The position numbers and the translations under genes are program-made. This document shows, piece by piece, positions 1 to 8,221 of a stretch of 19,529 bases of DNA (position 1 is the stretch's first letter; each line of letters opens with the position of its first letter). The stretch comes from Caryophanales bacterium. Lineage in GTDB: Bacteria; Bacillota_I; Bacilli_A; RFN20; CAG-826. The stretch spans positions 1-19,529 of the forward strand of contig JAEEHE010000002.1 in the NCBI GenBank assembly GCA_016280685.1, in the 5' to 3' direction. The notes beneath the pieces are model-generated. The model searched no databases. It was not told the origin of the DNA and worked only from the letters and a program-made list of their open reading frames with translations.

Positions 1-10
1 AATTATTATT

Positions 11-86
11 ATAGAATTGGGCAAACTTAGAGCAATCTAAGGACGCAAAGCTATAGGGTCTCACTGAGATAGCCAGTTGCTTCTAT
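11..86 (+). promoter_or_regulatory. cyclic-di-GMP-I (GEMM) riboswitch aptamer
   Basis: The conserved GEMM core is visible: GGGCAAAC at 19-26, a 6-bp stem (26-31/36-41) closed by a GCAA GNRA tetraloop, then GGACGCAAAGC at 41-51. A second arm follows, with GCTAT (50-54) pairing to ATAGC (69-73) and AGCCAGTTGC after it. The basal P1 helix can form between ATAGAA (11-16) and TTCTAT (81-86). This family binds cyclic-di-GMP. The P1 3-prime strand is also the left arm of the following terminator, so ligand binding should prevent termination (an ON switch, inferred). The promoter lies before the window. Confidence 0.9.
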
Positions 87-110
87 GCATCGCATAGAAG
101 TTTTTATTTT
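80..110 (+). terminator. Riboswitch-controlled intrinsic terminator
   Basis: A perfect 9-bp stem, CTTCTATGC (80-88) with GCATAGAAG (92-100) around a 3-base loop, is followed by TTTTTATTTT. Its left arm overlaps the 3-prime strand of the aptamer P1 helix (81-86), so the two structures exclude each other. Confidence 0.88.
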
Positions 111-124
111 AAAGGGGGATCCGT

Positions 125-883
125 ATGAATAAAATTAAAACCTTAATTGGAATTGGCTTAACAAGTACATCCGTAATGGCTGGAGTTGTAGTTGCTACAA
201 ATGGTAATATTCTTGACTTATCTAGAGCGGAAAATACTTATATTTGTGAAGGCAATATTAGATTAGAACCAAATGGTGACGGAACTTATAAAATCACCCA
301 TATTGGTGCAGGAGCAACTACAGTAAATATTTCTAGTGACATTTTAGAAAGATATAACGTTACCACTATTGAAGCTGATGCTTTTGATGATTGTAGAAAT
401 ACATTAACCGATATCACTATTGACGCTAGTGTGCCTATGGAAGATGGCGCTCTTAGCAATATGGCAAATGAATTAGATATTACTTTCACAGGTGATGCTA
501 CCGAAATCAATTATGGTAACATCCTTGAAAACACCACTATCGGAACCATAACTATTCCTGAAACAGTTACTTCTGTTAGTGAAGAAACATTTTATGGTGT
601 TACTGATACAACAAACTTAATATATGAGGGAACATTTGATAACTTTTGGGGATCTAATGGTGAAGATGGCATTTTCGGTTCCTTATGGAGTGCGTTTAAA
701 GACACAAATGCAGCAGGTAGAACCCCTTCCATGCCAACAAATATTCAAATAGGGGAAAAGACATATCACACAAGCAGTTCTGACTTATCTACCACATCAG
801 TGATATATCGTAATTCAAAAGGACAAGATGCTTTTGGTTATAAAAGAAATAGTGGTTACTACAAAAACAAAAATAGACTTTAA
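125..883 (+). CDS. Secreted BspA-like leucine-rich-repeat protein, cyclic-di-GMP controlled
   Basis: The 252-residue protein starts with a short basic segment and a hydrophobic stretch (about residues 6-25) that looks like a signal peptide. It then has BspA/LRR_5-type pieces: VTTIEADAFDDC near residue 80 and TITIPETVTSVSEETFYG near 140-157, the latter leading into LIYEGTFDNFWG, the phrase that closes many BspA-like repeat arrays. No lipobox, LPXTG or C-terminal membrane helix is visible, so it is probably released or loosely wall-bound. The start is supported by AAAGGGGG at 111-118, just after the riboswitch terminator. Such proteins are usually surface or adhesion factors; the ligand is unknown. 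The basic C-terminus (GYYKNKNRL) is unusual, and the repeat array is short for the family. Confidence 0.85.
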   Translation: MNKIKTLIGIGLTSTSVMAGVVVATNGNILDLSRAENTYICEGNIRLEPNGDGTYKITHIGAGATTVNISSDILERYNVTTIEADAFDDCRNTLTDITIDASVPMEDGALSNMANELDITFTGDATEINYGNILENTTIGTITIPETVTSVSEETFYGVTDTTNLIYEGTFDNFWGSNGEDGIFGSLWSAFKDTNAAGRTPSMPTNIQIGEKTYHTSSSDLSTTSVIYRNSKGQDAFGYKRNSGYYKNKNRL

Positions 884-918
884 ACACATTAAGGATTAAT
901 TTAAAAACACGAAACACA

Positions 919-942
919 AAAGGCTATCGTTTGATAGCCTTT
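919..942. terminator. Shared bidirectional terminator between convergent genes
   Basis: A 10-bp perfect stem AAAGGCTATC/GATAGCCTTT with a GTTT loop lies between the convergent ends at 883 and 960. The flanks are T-rich on both strands: AATATATTT on the plus side, and the complement of ACACAAA on the minus side. Confidence 0.75.
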
Positions 943-959
943 AATATATTTATAATATA

Positions 960-3900
960 TTATTTCTCTTTTCTCTTCTTAATGAGGATTAATGTACCTA
1001 ATCCTAAGAGAGAAGGAACAATAATAGAAGCGGCAATTAAGGAACCACCACAACCTTTTTTCTTCGGTTTATCAGGTGTGACTGGTTCATCATCTCCTCC
1101 GCCTCCACCATTAGAGGTATATCTCGCTTCAATCGTACAAGCTTCGGTGATTACGATTCTCGCTATCGAATCACTAGAGACCTTTTGACCGTTGATATAC
1201 CAACCTTCAAAAGTATATCCCTCTTTATTGATCGCACTGATATAGACGATACCACCGACTTCGATATCTTTCTCGGTAGAGCCATCTTCAAATGTGCCAT
1301 CTACTAAAGTGACATGAACCATCTCTGCGGCAGCGTTTAAATCACGTCCACAGACATCGCATAAACCATTATCATCTTCATCGATATGAGGTTCGATATT
1401 ACCGACGATTTGTCCGCATTCTTCGCAGACATGATAGTGACCATCACTATTATGTGACCAACTATCAGACACTATGTGTCTAGTATTTAACAAGACATCA
1501 TCTAATGAGACTTCATGATAATGTCCTTCTTCTAATAAGAAGACTTCATGACATTCGAAACATTCATAATATTCAATATTGCCTTTCTCAGTACATGTCG
1601 GCTCTTTGGCTTCATGTTTGACATATGTATGTCCCTTAGCTTCTAAGATTAAGGTATTATAGTTCACTTCGTGACCATCATTATCAAATACTCTATCGCA
1701 ATATTCACAACCCTTATGAGCAGCGACACCATCATCACAGCATTTCGCTGGTTGTTCCGCGATATCAATAAGATGCAAGTCCATAGTTTCTACTATTTGA
1801 CCACAGCCATAACAGATCACTTCTACTTTACCGGTATCATGGTTACATCTCTCATAACGAGAATCTTGATGTAAACAATCACCCATAATATTGATTTGGA
1901 ATGTATTAGAATCTTGATATTGACTAGTTTTGACATATAAACCTTTGTAGTGGGTGACACCACCACCATCATAGGTCATATCTAGAATTTCTCTCACATC
2001 ATCATAATAGATTCTGATGAAGGCATTTAATTGGCCATCATAATCATCGCTGTAGCGGTCTTCACCACTTAAACTATTATTGAAGTTTTGATAATTAAAT
2101 GTCGGTAAGTTATTGCGGTTATAGCTCTCACTCACTTTGACCATCGATTGAGAAGCATTCTCCACATATAATTCATATTTAATAAAATTATCATATTCGG
2201 TCAATGAACCTAAGCTTGCACCATTTTCATCATAGACATTGCTATTAGCGATAATGCCACTATCATAGGCTATATAATAAGAAGTATTACCGACATCGAA
2301 GTTACCGATAATCTCCGCATTATTAGTCTTAGTGACATTGATAATATCTGGGCAATTATCTTTTGGTGCGCAGATAATATTAGTTAATAAACCTTTATTA
2401 CCAAATGATCCTCTTAATGATTCACTATCATAATATGGTGCGTTATTAGAGGTACCATATATACTACCATCTAATGTATATGTACCAGCGGTGGGTAATT
2501 CTAAAGTCACAGATACTTTATAATGTCTCACATTATTACTATCACTCACTAAGACTTGTTCCGGAGCGATAGTCATACCACAAGCGAGTTCATCGCAATA
2601 GATATCACCAAAGCCATAATAATTAGACATCACAGAGACATTCTTATAATGCAAGTCATATTCATAGGAGATAGTAATACTATCACCGACTTCACAACTA
2701 ATTTCTTCTGGCATCTCACTAGTGAGTTCGATGGTGATATCGTGTTCATGAGAATACACCATCACTTCCACATAATTGGTTCTAGCGATACCGGTATGCC
2801 CATTAACGGTATTGATAACTTCGCAATAGTAATACCAAATGCCAACACCCGGATTAGTGAAGGTTGGTTCTTTCACTGTCTTACCAGTATAAGAATATTC
2901 TTTATATTCTGGATTAGGATCGGTTTCATTCTCATCAAATGCCGTTAAGGATTTATACCATTTAAAGGTAATGCTGCCATTATAATCAGGGGCTTTATAA
3001 TCTAAATATCTAATAGTGATATTTTGATCGCTTTCTTCAAATCTACCGGCGCGAGGTTGATTAGTAATTTCGGGGATACCTGCATCTCTATAAGTTAAGA
3101 CACAAGCTTCCGATTTACTAGTTAAGGAGACATTACCTCTTCTATCGGTGACATAGCAGTAGAATTTATAAACACCGACTTGATCATTTCGACAAACGGT
3201 TAAATTCGGTGTTTGAGTACCGGAATATCTAATATTAGTGGTATTTTGATCCATAATCTTAGATTGTGTACCATTATCATTTTCAATGTACCATTGATAT
3301 GTTAAATCATTAGCCTCAGCGTCACCGATAACGGATACTTGGATTAATTCTTCCGTACCTAACGCTAAAGTTCTATCAGCGTAATCTTTTCTGACGATTA
3401 ATTGATTTAAGTTCTTACCAGTTAAGACGATAGGGTCAGAGACGACTTCCTCGGAGAAGAAGTCATAACTACCACTGGTCTTCACCGCTTGAATGCCTAA
3501 GAAGAAATATCTATTGCCAATATAATTAGTGGTATGGGAATAAGAGGATTTAGAAGCACCAGGGATAGGTGTGGCTTCGGAATATTTATCGGAATAACCG
3601 TAATACCATTGATAGGAATATCTCGCTCCTTCAGTACATCTTAAAGATTCCACATTAGTGCACTTCATAGTGACTACTTCATCATAGACAGCAGTAATGG
3701 CACTAGTATCTGAACCTTTATCATTGAATTTAATCACTGGTTTAGCACCACTGATTGTGGTGTTCACTAAAATATGTACTTCATCAGTAGTCTTGGTGGT
3801 TTCGATACCATATTTATTAGTCGCGGTAATCTTACAACTAATCGTGAAATCACCGACATTAGAAGACTTAAATACATATAGACCATAACCACGTTCGACT

Positions 3901-5258
3901 TTACTTGTGCCCAAAGTATTATTTCTAATCGTCCATTCATAGATATGTCTTTGCGCGCCACGATAAGGATAACTATCGGGATGACTATATTTTGTATAGA
4001 TTGCGACTTTTTCATTAACAGCAAGGGTCTTATCATTTTGTGATGCTGCGATATTAAAGGATAAGAAACTATTTAATGTGATAGTTTGATTGAGGATAAC
4101 ATTGATAACCTTACCCACTCCTGAAACACTTGCTGTGTACCATAAGTTATATAAATCACCATCGGGGATATCATCGATACTACTAACTTGCACCGCATCA
4201 CTTAATTGTGATTTTTGATAAGAATATCTAATTTCTGCCGCGGATAAATAAGCATCCGCCATAGAAGCATAGGTTGTGCCATTATATTGATAAGCGAGAT
4301 TAATACCATCATCACTATAGGCATCAGCCCATTTCGTATTGATGCTATTCTTCATCGTTTGATACATCGTCTCTTTAGTGAATCCATCATTTCTCTTGCT
4401 ACCTTGGACACTAAATAAGGAATGGATATTATATTTACCACCATAAATATGGAAATTATTCTTGCTAGCAGTTTTTGATTGGAAGAAGAAAGGATTGAAG
4501 CGCTCAATCGTTCCACCGGAGATATTGATCTTCGCATTTGCTCCTAATGTATCACCTTGATAGCCAGGGGCGACATGTTCCACTGACCAAGAATAAGCAG
4601 CGTTTTGACCGGTGATATTACCACCGGAGATATTGAGTTTCACATCGCCACCTAAACCGAAGCACATGCTGATATATTCTGAGCCTTCGGTCATGGAATA
4701 ACTTCTCCATCCGGCATCGATAGAACAACCATCTCTAATATTGATCGTGCCACCATAAGCGGATATCGCACGATATGTGCCGATAACTGTGACATCTCTT
4801 AAGGTAATCATACCTTCCATCACTGCAATCGTGCTCTTATAGTAGATATCACCTTCTAAAGCAAATTGGGCAAATGGTTTAATCTGTCCATTAACTACAG
4901 TGATGTTTCCACTAGGTGTCACATGTAAGACACCGGGATTTGTGCCATAAAGAACATAACCGTTCATGTTAAGGTATTTATTACTCTTAACATCTAAGAA
5001 GTGATCGTTATGATCGGTGTAGATATTGGCCTTCATGTTGATGTAATAACTATTTTGCGATCCCAAATAGGTTCTTAATTCATTAACATCATCAGCTTCC
5101 ACTACTTCATAATTAGTAGAACCAAAAGTCTCTAGTACTTCTTCATCTTCCTGGGCTGCATGGACCGCTACAGTATCGTGATGTAACGCCAATAAAGCGG
5201 CAGAAAAGCCAAGAGATAATACTAAAGATAACGTAATAAAGATATTGCGTCTTTTCAT
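960..5258 (-). CDS. Giant exported surface protein: beta-helix, Ig-like modules, CxxC repeats, InlB-type repeat, C-terminal anchor
   Basis: The 1432-residue protein has a signal peptide (about 1-35, ending near HAAQ). Residues about 50-290 look like a right-handed beta-helix, with repeated NISGG, INIRDG and IYGG turns. Several Ig/PKD-like modules follow, marked by YQWYY, YQWYIEN and FKWYKS. A Cys/His-rich stretch with five CxxC motifs (CYGC, CEYC, CFEC, CEEC, CDVC) comes next, then an InlB B-type repeat (YTFEGWYINGQ) and a GGGGG linker. The protein ends with GCGGS (1402-1406), a hydrophobic helix and the tail KKRKEK, so it is probably anchored in the membrane facing outward. The start has GGAGG 9-10 bases upstream (5268-5273). 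The role is unknown; adhesion or carbohydrate binding is plausible. It is transcribed alone, with terminators at both borders. Confidence 0.85.
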   Translation of the reverse strand: MKRRNIFITLSLVLSLGFSAALLALHHDTVAVHAAQEDEEVLETFGSTNYEVVEADDVNELRTYLGSQNSYYINMKANIYTDHNDHFLDVKSNKYLNMNGYVLYGTNPGVLHVTPSGNITVVNGQIKPFAQFALEGDIYYKSTIAVMEGMITLRDVTVIGTYRAISAYGGTINIRDGCSIDAGWRSYSMTEGSEYISMCFGLGGDVKLNISGGNITGQNAAYSWSVEHVAPGYQGDTLGANAKINISGGTIERFNPFFFQSKTASKNNFHIYGGKYNIHSLFSVQGSKRNDGFTKETMYQTMKNSINTKWADAYSDDGINLAYQYNGTTYASMADAYLSAAEIRYSYQKSQLSDAVQVSSIDDIPDGDLYNLWYTASVSGVGKVINVILNQTITLNSFLSFNIAASQNDKTLAVNEKVAIYTKYSHPDSYPYRGAQRHIYEWTIRNNTLGTSKVERGYGLYVFKSSNVGDFTISCKITATNKYGIETTKTTDEVHILVNTTISGAKPVIKFNDKGSDTSAITAVYDEVVTMKCTNVESLRCTEGARYSYQWYYGYSDKYSEATPIPGASKSSYSHTTNYIGNRYFFLGIQAVKTSGSYDFFSEEVVSDPIVLTGKNLNQLIVRKDYADRTLALGTEELIQVSVIGDAEANDLTYQWYIENDNGTQSKIMDQNTTNIRYSGTQTPNLTVCRNDQVGVYKFYCYVTDRRGNVSLTSKSEACVLTYRDAGIPEITNQPRAGRFEESDQNITIRYLDYKAPDYNGSITFKWYKSLTAFDENETDPNPEYKEYSYTGKTVKEPTFTNPGVGIWYYYCEVINTVNGHTGIARTNYVEVMVYSHEHDITIELTSEMPEEISCEVGDSITISYEYDLHYKNVSVMSNYYGFGDIYCDELACGMTIAPEQVLVSDSNNVRHYKVSVTLELPTAGTYTLDGSIYGTSNNAPYYDSESLRGSFGNKGLLTNIICAPKDNCPDIINVTKTNNAEIIGNFDVGNTSYYIAYDSGIIANSNVYDENGASLGSLTEYDNFIKYELYVENASQSMVKVSESYNRNNLPTFNYQNFNNSLSGEDRYSDDYDGQLNAFIRIYYDDVREILDMTYDGGGVTHYKGLYVKTSQYQDSNTFQINIMGDCLHQDSRYERCNHDTGKVEVICYGCGQIVETMDLHLIDIAEQPAKCCDDGVAAHKGCEYCDRVFDNDGHEVNYNTLILEAKGHTYVKHEAKEPTCTEKGNIEYYECFECHEVFLLEEGHYHEVSLDDVLLNTRHIVSDSWSHNSDGHYHVCEECGQIVGNIEPHIDEDDNGLCDVCGRDLNAAAEMVHVTLVDGTFEDGSTEKDIEVGGIVYISAINKEGYTFEGWYINGQKVSSDSIARIVITEACTIEARYTSNGGGGGDDEPVTPDKPKKKGCGGSLIAASIIVPSLLGLGTLILIKKRKEK

Positions 5259-5318
5259 AAATTATTATCCTCCACTACCATATTAGAATGGTAACACACT
5301 AAAAAATGTATATATGGG

Positions 5319-5347
5319 TATATAGCGTACCCACGTGGGTGTAATAA
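5319..5347 (-). promoter_or_regulatory. Candidate promoter with a 12-bp palindrome in its spacer
   Basis: The perfect palindrome ACCCACGTGGGT lies at 5329-5340, in AT-rich DNA about 70 bases before the giant surface-protein start. On the minus strand it falls inside the 17-bp spacer between TTATTA (5347-5342) and TATATA (5324-5319). These boxes match the sigma-A consensus poorly, so the promoter is tentative. The palindrome is certain, and a repressor operator is an inference. Confidence 0.4.
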
Positions 5348-5356
5348 CTTTTAAAT

Positions 5357-5390
5357 AAACAAAAAGAGTCATCCTATAAGGACAACTCTT
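5357..5390 (-). terminator. Intrinsic terminator of the small lipoprotein gene
   Basis: AAGAGT (5364-5369) pairs with ACTCTT (5385-5390), and TCCT (5372-5375) with AGGA (5379-5382), across a symmetric CA/CA internal loop. On the minus strand the stem is followed by a T-rich tract (complement of AACAAAAA). Confidence 0.75.
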
Positions 5391-5412
5391 CATTATTTTT
5401 AATGAGTCTTAA

Positions 5413-5883
5413 TTATTTCTTCCAAGAGAATTTAACATCACTCTTGCCGTAATCGCTGACTTTACCTTTGGTGGTTAAGACATAACCGAATTTATCGAAT
5501 GTAATGGTATTTGTGCCATCATCATCTTTTTCGACAAGTTTGAAGCCACCACCGACATAATAGGTGACGCCTTCTTCTTCTTTACCAGCGTAATCGACTG
5601 CGCGTAATTGTGATAAGGCGGTCGCGATTGTACCGTTGACTAAATCACCTTTGGTCATTTCCCAGCCATTATCTTTCTTTTCAAAGACATTGTCTAATGT
5701 GATTTTGAGAGAATTGGATTCGATTGTGCCTTTAATGGTGAGTTTTGCGTAACCAGGATCTCTTTGAGAAGCGGCTCTAGCTTCTTCTTGGAATTTTTCA
5801 AATGAGCATTTGGATGGACCACAGGCTGTCAATAGGACTAACGCTGCTGCGCCCATAACGATTTTGTTTAAAACTTTCATCAT
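5413..5883 (-). CDS. Small lipoprotein of unknown function
   Basis: This 156-residue protein has a lipoprotein signal peptide with lipobox LTAC (Cys21), so it should be exported and lipidated on the outer face of the membrane. The mature part is short and polar, with beta-strand-like repeats (LTIKGTIESNSLKITLDN, FKLVEKDDDGTNTITFDKFGYVLT). I recognise no known domain, and the overall look is a small beta-sheet solute or envelope protein. There are two tandem ATG codons. GGAG (5887-5890) lies 3 bases before the first and 6 before the second (5880), so the second is the better-spaced start and gives 155 residues. It lies 76 bases downstream of the WG-repeat lipoprotein gene on the same strand. 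Confidence 0.82.
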   Translation of the reverse strand: MMKVLNKIVMGAAALVLLTACGPSKCSFEKFQEEARAASQRDPGYAKLTIKGTIESNSLKITLDNVFEKKDNGWEMTKGDLVNGTIATALSQLRAVDYAGKEEEGVTYYVGGGFKLVEKDDDGTNTITFDKFGYVLTTKGKVSDYGKSDVKFSWKK

Positions 5884-5908
5884 AGTCTCCTTAATATCTA
5901 AAAATATT

Positions 5909-5930
5909 TTATCACTTCCTATAGTGATGA
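5909..5930 (-). terminator. Weak hairpin between the two lipoprotein genes
   Basis: ATCACT (5911-5916) pairs with AGTGAT (5923-5928), extendable by two pairs. On the minus strand AAAATATTTTTAG follows, so this may be a partial terminator after the 552-residue lipoprotein gene. The T-tract is displaced by four bases, which makes this uncertain. Confidence 0.4.
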
Positions 5931-5959
5931 CATTATTTTTTTATAGAAATTTATAATGA

Positions 5960-7618
5960 TTATTTACTGATAGATATAGAAGATGTCTTTAAGACAAATT
6001 GTCCGGATACTTCTTGTAAAACCACTAAGATGGATTGATTAATAGTTCTAGAAGTAGATACTTTGACATTTAAATTAGAAGAACCCTCTAATGAGAAATC
6101 ATTGAGTTCATCATCGTATAAAGAGAAATAATAATTCTTATTCGGATTAGCGTTATCACTCACATAATAGATACCACCTTCAATACCGCTGACTCTATTA
6201 TGAGTGAGATATGTCGCGTTAGAATAACCGGTAAACTCTTTAATGAGGCTCACAGAGCAATTATCGATATTAAAGGAATAAATACCTAAGGTATCGTTAT
6301 AAACCGCGAGTAAGCGGTTATTAGAGATATAATCGGTGATGATTTTATCATATTTAAATCCAAAGACAATCTTACCATTAGGATTAATCGCACCGAATTT
6401 ACCATTTCTCTTACAGATGATTAAATTAGCGTTATCAACCTTTTGGGGATACATATTGGTTAAGATGGATATCTCGTTTAAATTACCATCAAAGATGGTC
6501 TTAGATATCGGATCATAATAGTTATTACCAAATCTCTCAAAAGAGGAGATATGGATACCGGTGACATTATCATGCAATAAACCGGTTTCATCGATGATAT
6601 ATGTCTCAATCGTGTTAGATAATATCTTCTTATTAGAGATAATCTTCATATTCGCATAGCAATATTCATAAATGTTCTCTTCGTTTTTTAAAGAAGAAAC
6701 TGTGTTATCACCTTGTAAGACAAAATTAACTTCGATATCTTCTTTCTTCGCATTTAAATAATTGATACGGCATGTCTCTAAGGAATAACGGACACCATTA
6801 CTATCGATATAGTCATAATTATTATTGTTCTCATCTAAACGCACACTATTTTGGTAGATGAGATAATCACCAACAAAAAACTTCGTATCCGCACTGGGAT
6901 CGGTGAAAGAAGCAATTTCGATATTGTTATCGTCAAAGACGACATAACGCCCGCTGTTCTTGTATCTTGTATAACCGGGATGACCATATTCATCTAAAGA
7001 GACATATTCAATACCTTGTAAAGATGAACCACTACCATATTGGTCATCATCACTATCTAAGACTTTTAATAATGTGGGTACCCCATTACTATAAGTAAAA
7101 TATTGATGTCTTTCTGATTCACCAGTACCGAAGATGATATCGCAATAATCTCTATTCTTATCATCGATACCACTATTAATGACTAAGGTGACAAATGATT
7201 CATAGCTGTTATCGATAAGAACATTACCTAAACCATCATAGATAGTAGTTAAACCATCTAATGTGATCTTTAAATATCCACCCGCGACATTAGAGGGGAA
7301 TGTCACATAGTCATTAATTGATAAATCGCTAGCGATAAATTCATTTGTGGTGACACTATAGAATGTCTTTCTACTATCTTCAGTGGTAATGATTAAGAAA
7401 CCATTAGAGTAATCGATATCTGCGATATTCTCTAATAGTATGTCTTTATCTTGTAGATTATATTGACCATATATATATTTATTCTCATCTTTCGTGTTGG
7501 CTTTTAATAATAAATTATTAACAACATCACCCTTCTTGTTGCTATGTTTATCTTTATTACATCCTGTTAATAACACTAAGGATAATAATGACAATGTGAG
7601 AATACTAATCTTATTCAT
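5960..7618 (-). CDS. Large lipoprotein with a WG-type repeat
   Basis: The 552-residue protein has a lipoprotein signal peptide with lipobox LTGC (Cys20) and is then rich in Asn, Asp, Ser and aromatic residues, as in an extracellular beta-propeller-like protein. One segment around residues 400-425, KRNGKFGAINPNGKIVFGFK, is a clear WG (KWG)-type repeat. Weaker versions occur elsewhere, such as TIYDGLGNVLIDNSYESF near residue 125. WG repeats occur in many bacterial surface proteins without an assigned activity. The start has only a distant, weak AGGA about 14 bases upstream, so translation may be modest. It precedes the small lipoprotein gene on the same strand and diverges from the toxin-antitoxin operon. 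Nothing shows a catalytic motif. Confidence 0.83.
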   Translation of the reverse strand: MNKISILTLSLLSLVLLTGCNKDKHSNKKGDVVNNLLLKANTKDENKYIYGQYNLQDKDILLENIADIDYSNGFLIITTEDSRKTFYSVTTNEFIASDLSINDYVTFPSNVAGGYLKITLDGLTTIYDGLGNVLIDNSYESFVTLVINSGIDDKNRDYCDIIFGTGESERHQYFTYSNGVPTLLKVLDSDDDQYGSGSSLQGIEYVSLDEYGHPGYTRYKNSGRYVVFDDNNIEIASFTDPSADTKFFVGDYLIYQNSVRLDENNNNYDYIDSNGVRYSLETCRINYLNAKKEDIEVNFVLQGDNTVSSLKNEENIYEYCYANMKIISNKKILSNTIETYIIDETGLLHDNVTGIHISSFERFGNNYYDPISKTIFDGNLNEISILTNMYPQKVDNANLIICKRNGKFGAINPNGKIVFGFKYDKIITDYISNNRLLAVYNDTLGIYSFNIDNCSVSLIKEFTGYSNATYLTHNRVSGIEGGIYYVSDNANPNKNYYFSLYDDELNDFSLEGSSNLNVKVSTSRTINQSILVVLQEVSGQFVLKTSSISISK

Positions 7619-7692
7619 ACTAAAAAGATATATCCTATAATTTTATTTTTCAAATAATATGATGGCTTAAACAAATTTATTATTATTCTTTT

Positions 7693-7724
7693 ATACATAT
7701 TTTGTATTTACATTTGTATATACA
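7693..7724 (+). promoter_or_regulatory. Candidate operator array for the toxin-antitoxin operon
   Basis: The AT-rich region before the antitoxin start holds four copies of a 5-base half-site: ATACA (7693), TGTAT (7703), TGTAT (7715) and ATACA (7720). The last two form the perfect palindrome TGTATATACA (7715-7724). Short repeated half-sites of this kind suit a ribbon-helix-helix regulator such as the one fused to the antitoxin. I found no well-spaced -35/-10 pair. Confidence 0.45.
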
Positions 7725-7741
7725 TTTTTTAAAATAATAGT

Positions 7742-8221
7742 ATGAAAAAAGACACTATTATTAATTTAAGAATTAACCAAGAGATCAAAGATAGATTTCA
7801 AGAAATCGCTGACCAAGAAGGTTTTACTATGTCCCAAATATTAGAAGCTAGTATGAAAGACATTGTTTCTAGAAACTACATTCCTATTTATATCAAAAGT
7901 AAAATTGAAAGAAAGAGAGAACCCGTTATCACAATTCCCTTTATTAAATCTTGCTTAGAGACCACTATTGAAAAAACAACAGATAAAGTTAAAAGTGTTT
8001 CTTTGTTTGGCTCCTATTCTACAGGTACCGCTACTCCATCAAGTGATGTTGACTTATTTATCGAAACGGATGATGACTTTTCTCTATTCGATTTAGCGGA
8101 TTTAAAAACCAACTTAGAAAAAGCTCTAGGTAAAAAAGTTGATTTAGCAACAAGAACTGATGATGAATATTTCATCAATCATATAAGAAGAGAAAAAATC
8201 ACATTATATGAAAGAAGATAG
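7742..8221 (+). CDS. MntA-like antitoxin: RelB/DinJ-type RHH domain fused to MNT nucleotidyltransferase
   Basis: Residues 4-50 have the RelB/DinJ ribbon-helix-helix pattern: a strand (TIINLRIN), a helix (QEIKDRFQEIADQEG), then FTMSQILEASMKDIVSRN and an IP turn. Residues 65-158 are a minimal nucleotidyltransferase with the complete GSX10DXD signature (G90, S91, D102, D104) and a third acidic residue at D134 in KKVDLAT. MntA-type antitoxins silence their HEPN partner by transferring AMP from ATP to a Tyr near its active site. The RHH part should bind the operon's promoter and dimerise, so this protein could be both enzyme and autorepressor. No Shine-Dalgarno sequence is visible before the ATG. 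Its last 14 bases overlap the toxin gene. Standalone MNT antitoxins are usually about 100 residues, so the 60-residue N-terminal extension is notable. Confidence 0.88.
   Translation: MKKDTIINLRINQEIKDRFQEIADQEGFTMSQILEASMKDIVSRNYIPIYIKSKIERKREPVITIPFIKSCLETTIEKTTDKVKSVSLFGSYSTGTATPSSDVDLFIETDDDFSLFDLADLKTNLEKALGKKVDLATRTDDEYFINHIRREKITLYERR

Noticed and set aside
931..4537. Other-frame open frames inside the giant surface gene
   Set aside because: They lack ribosome binding sites and homology and are shadows of the 1432-residue gene.
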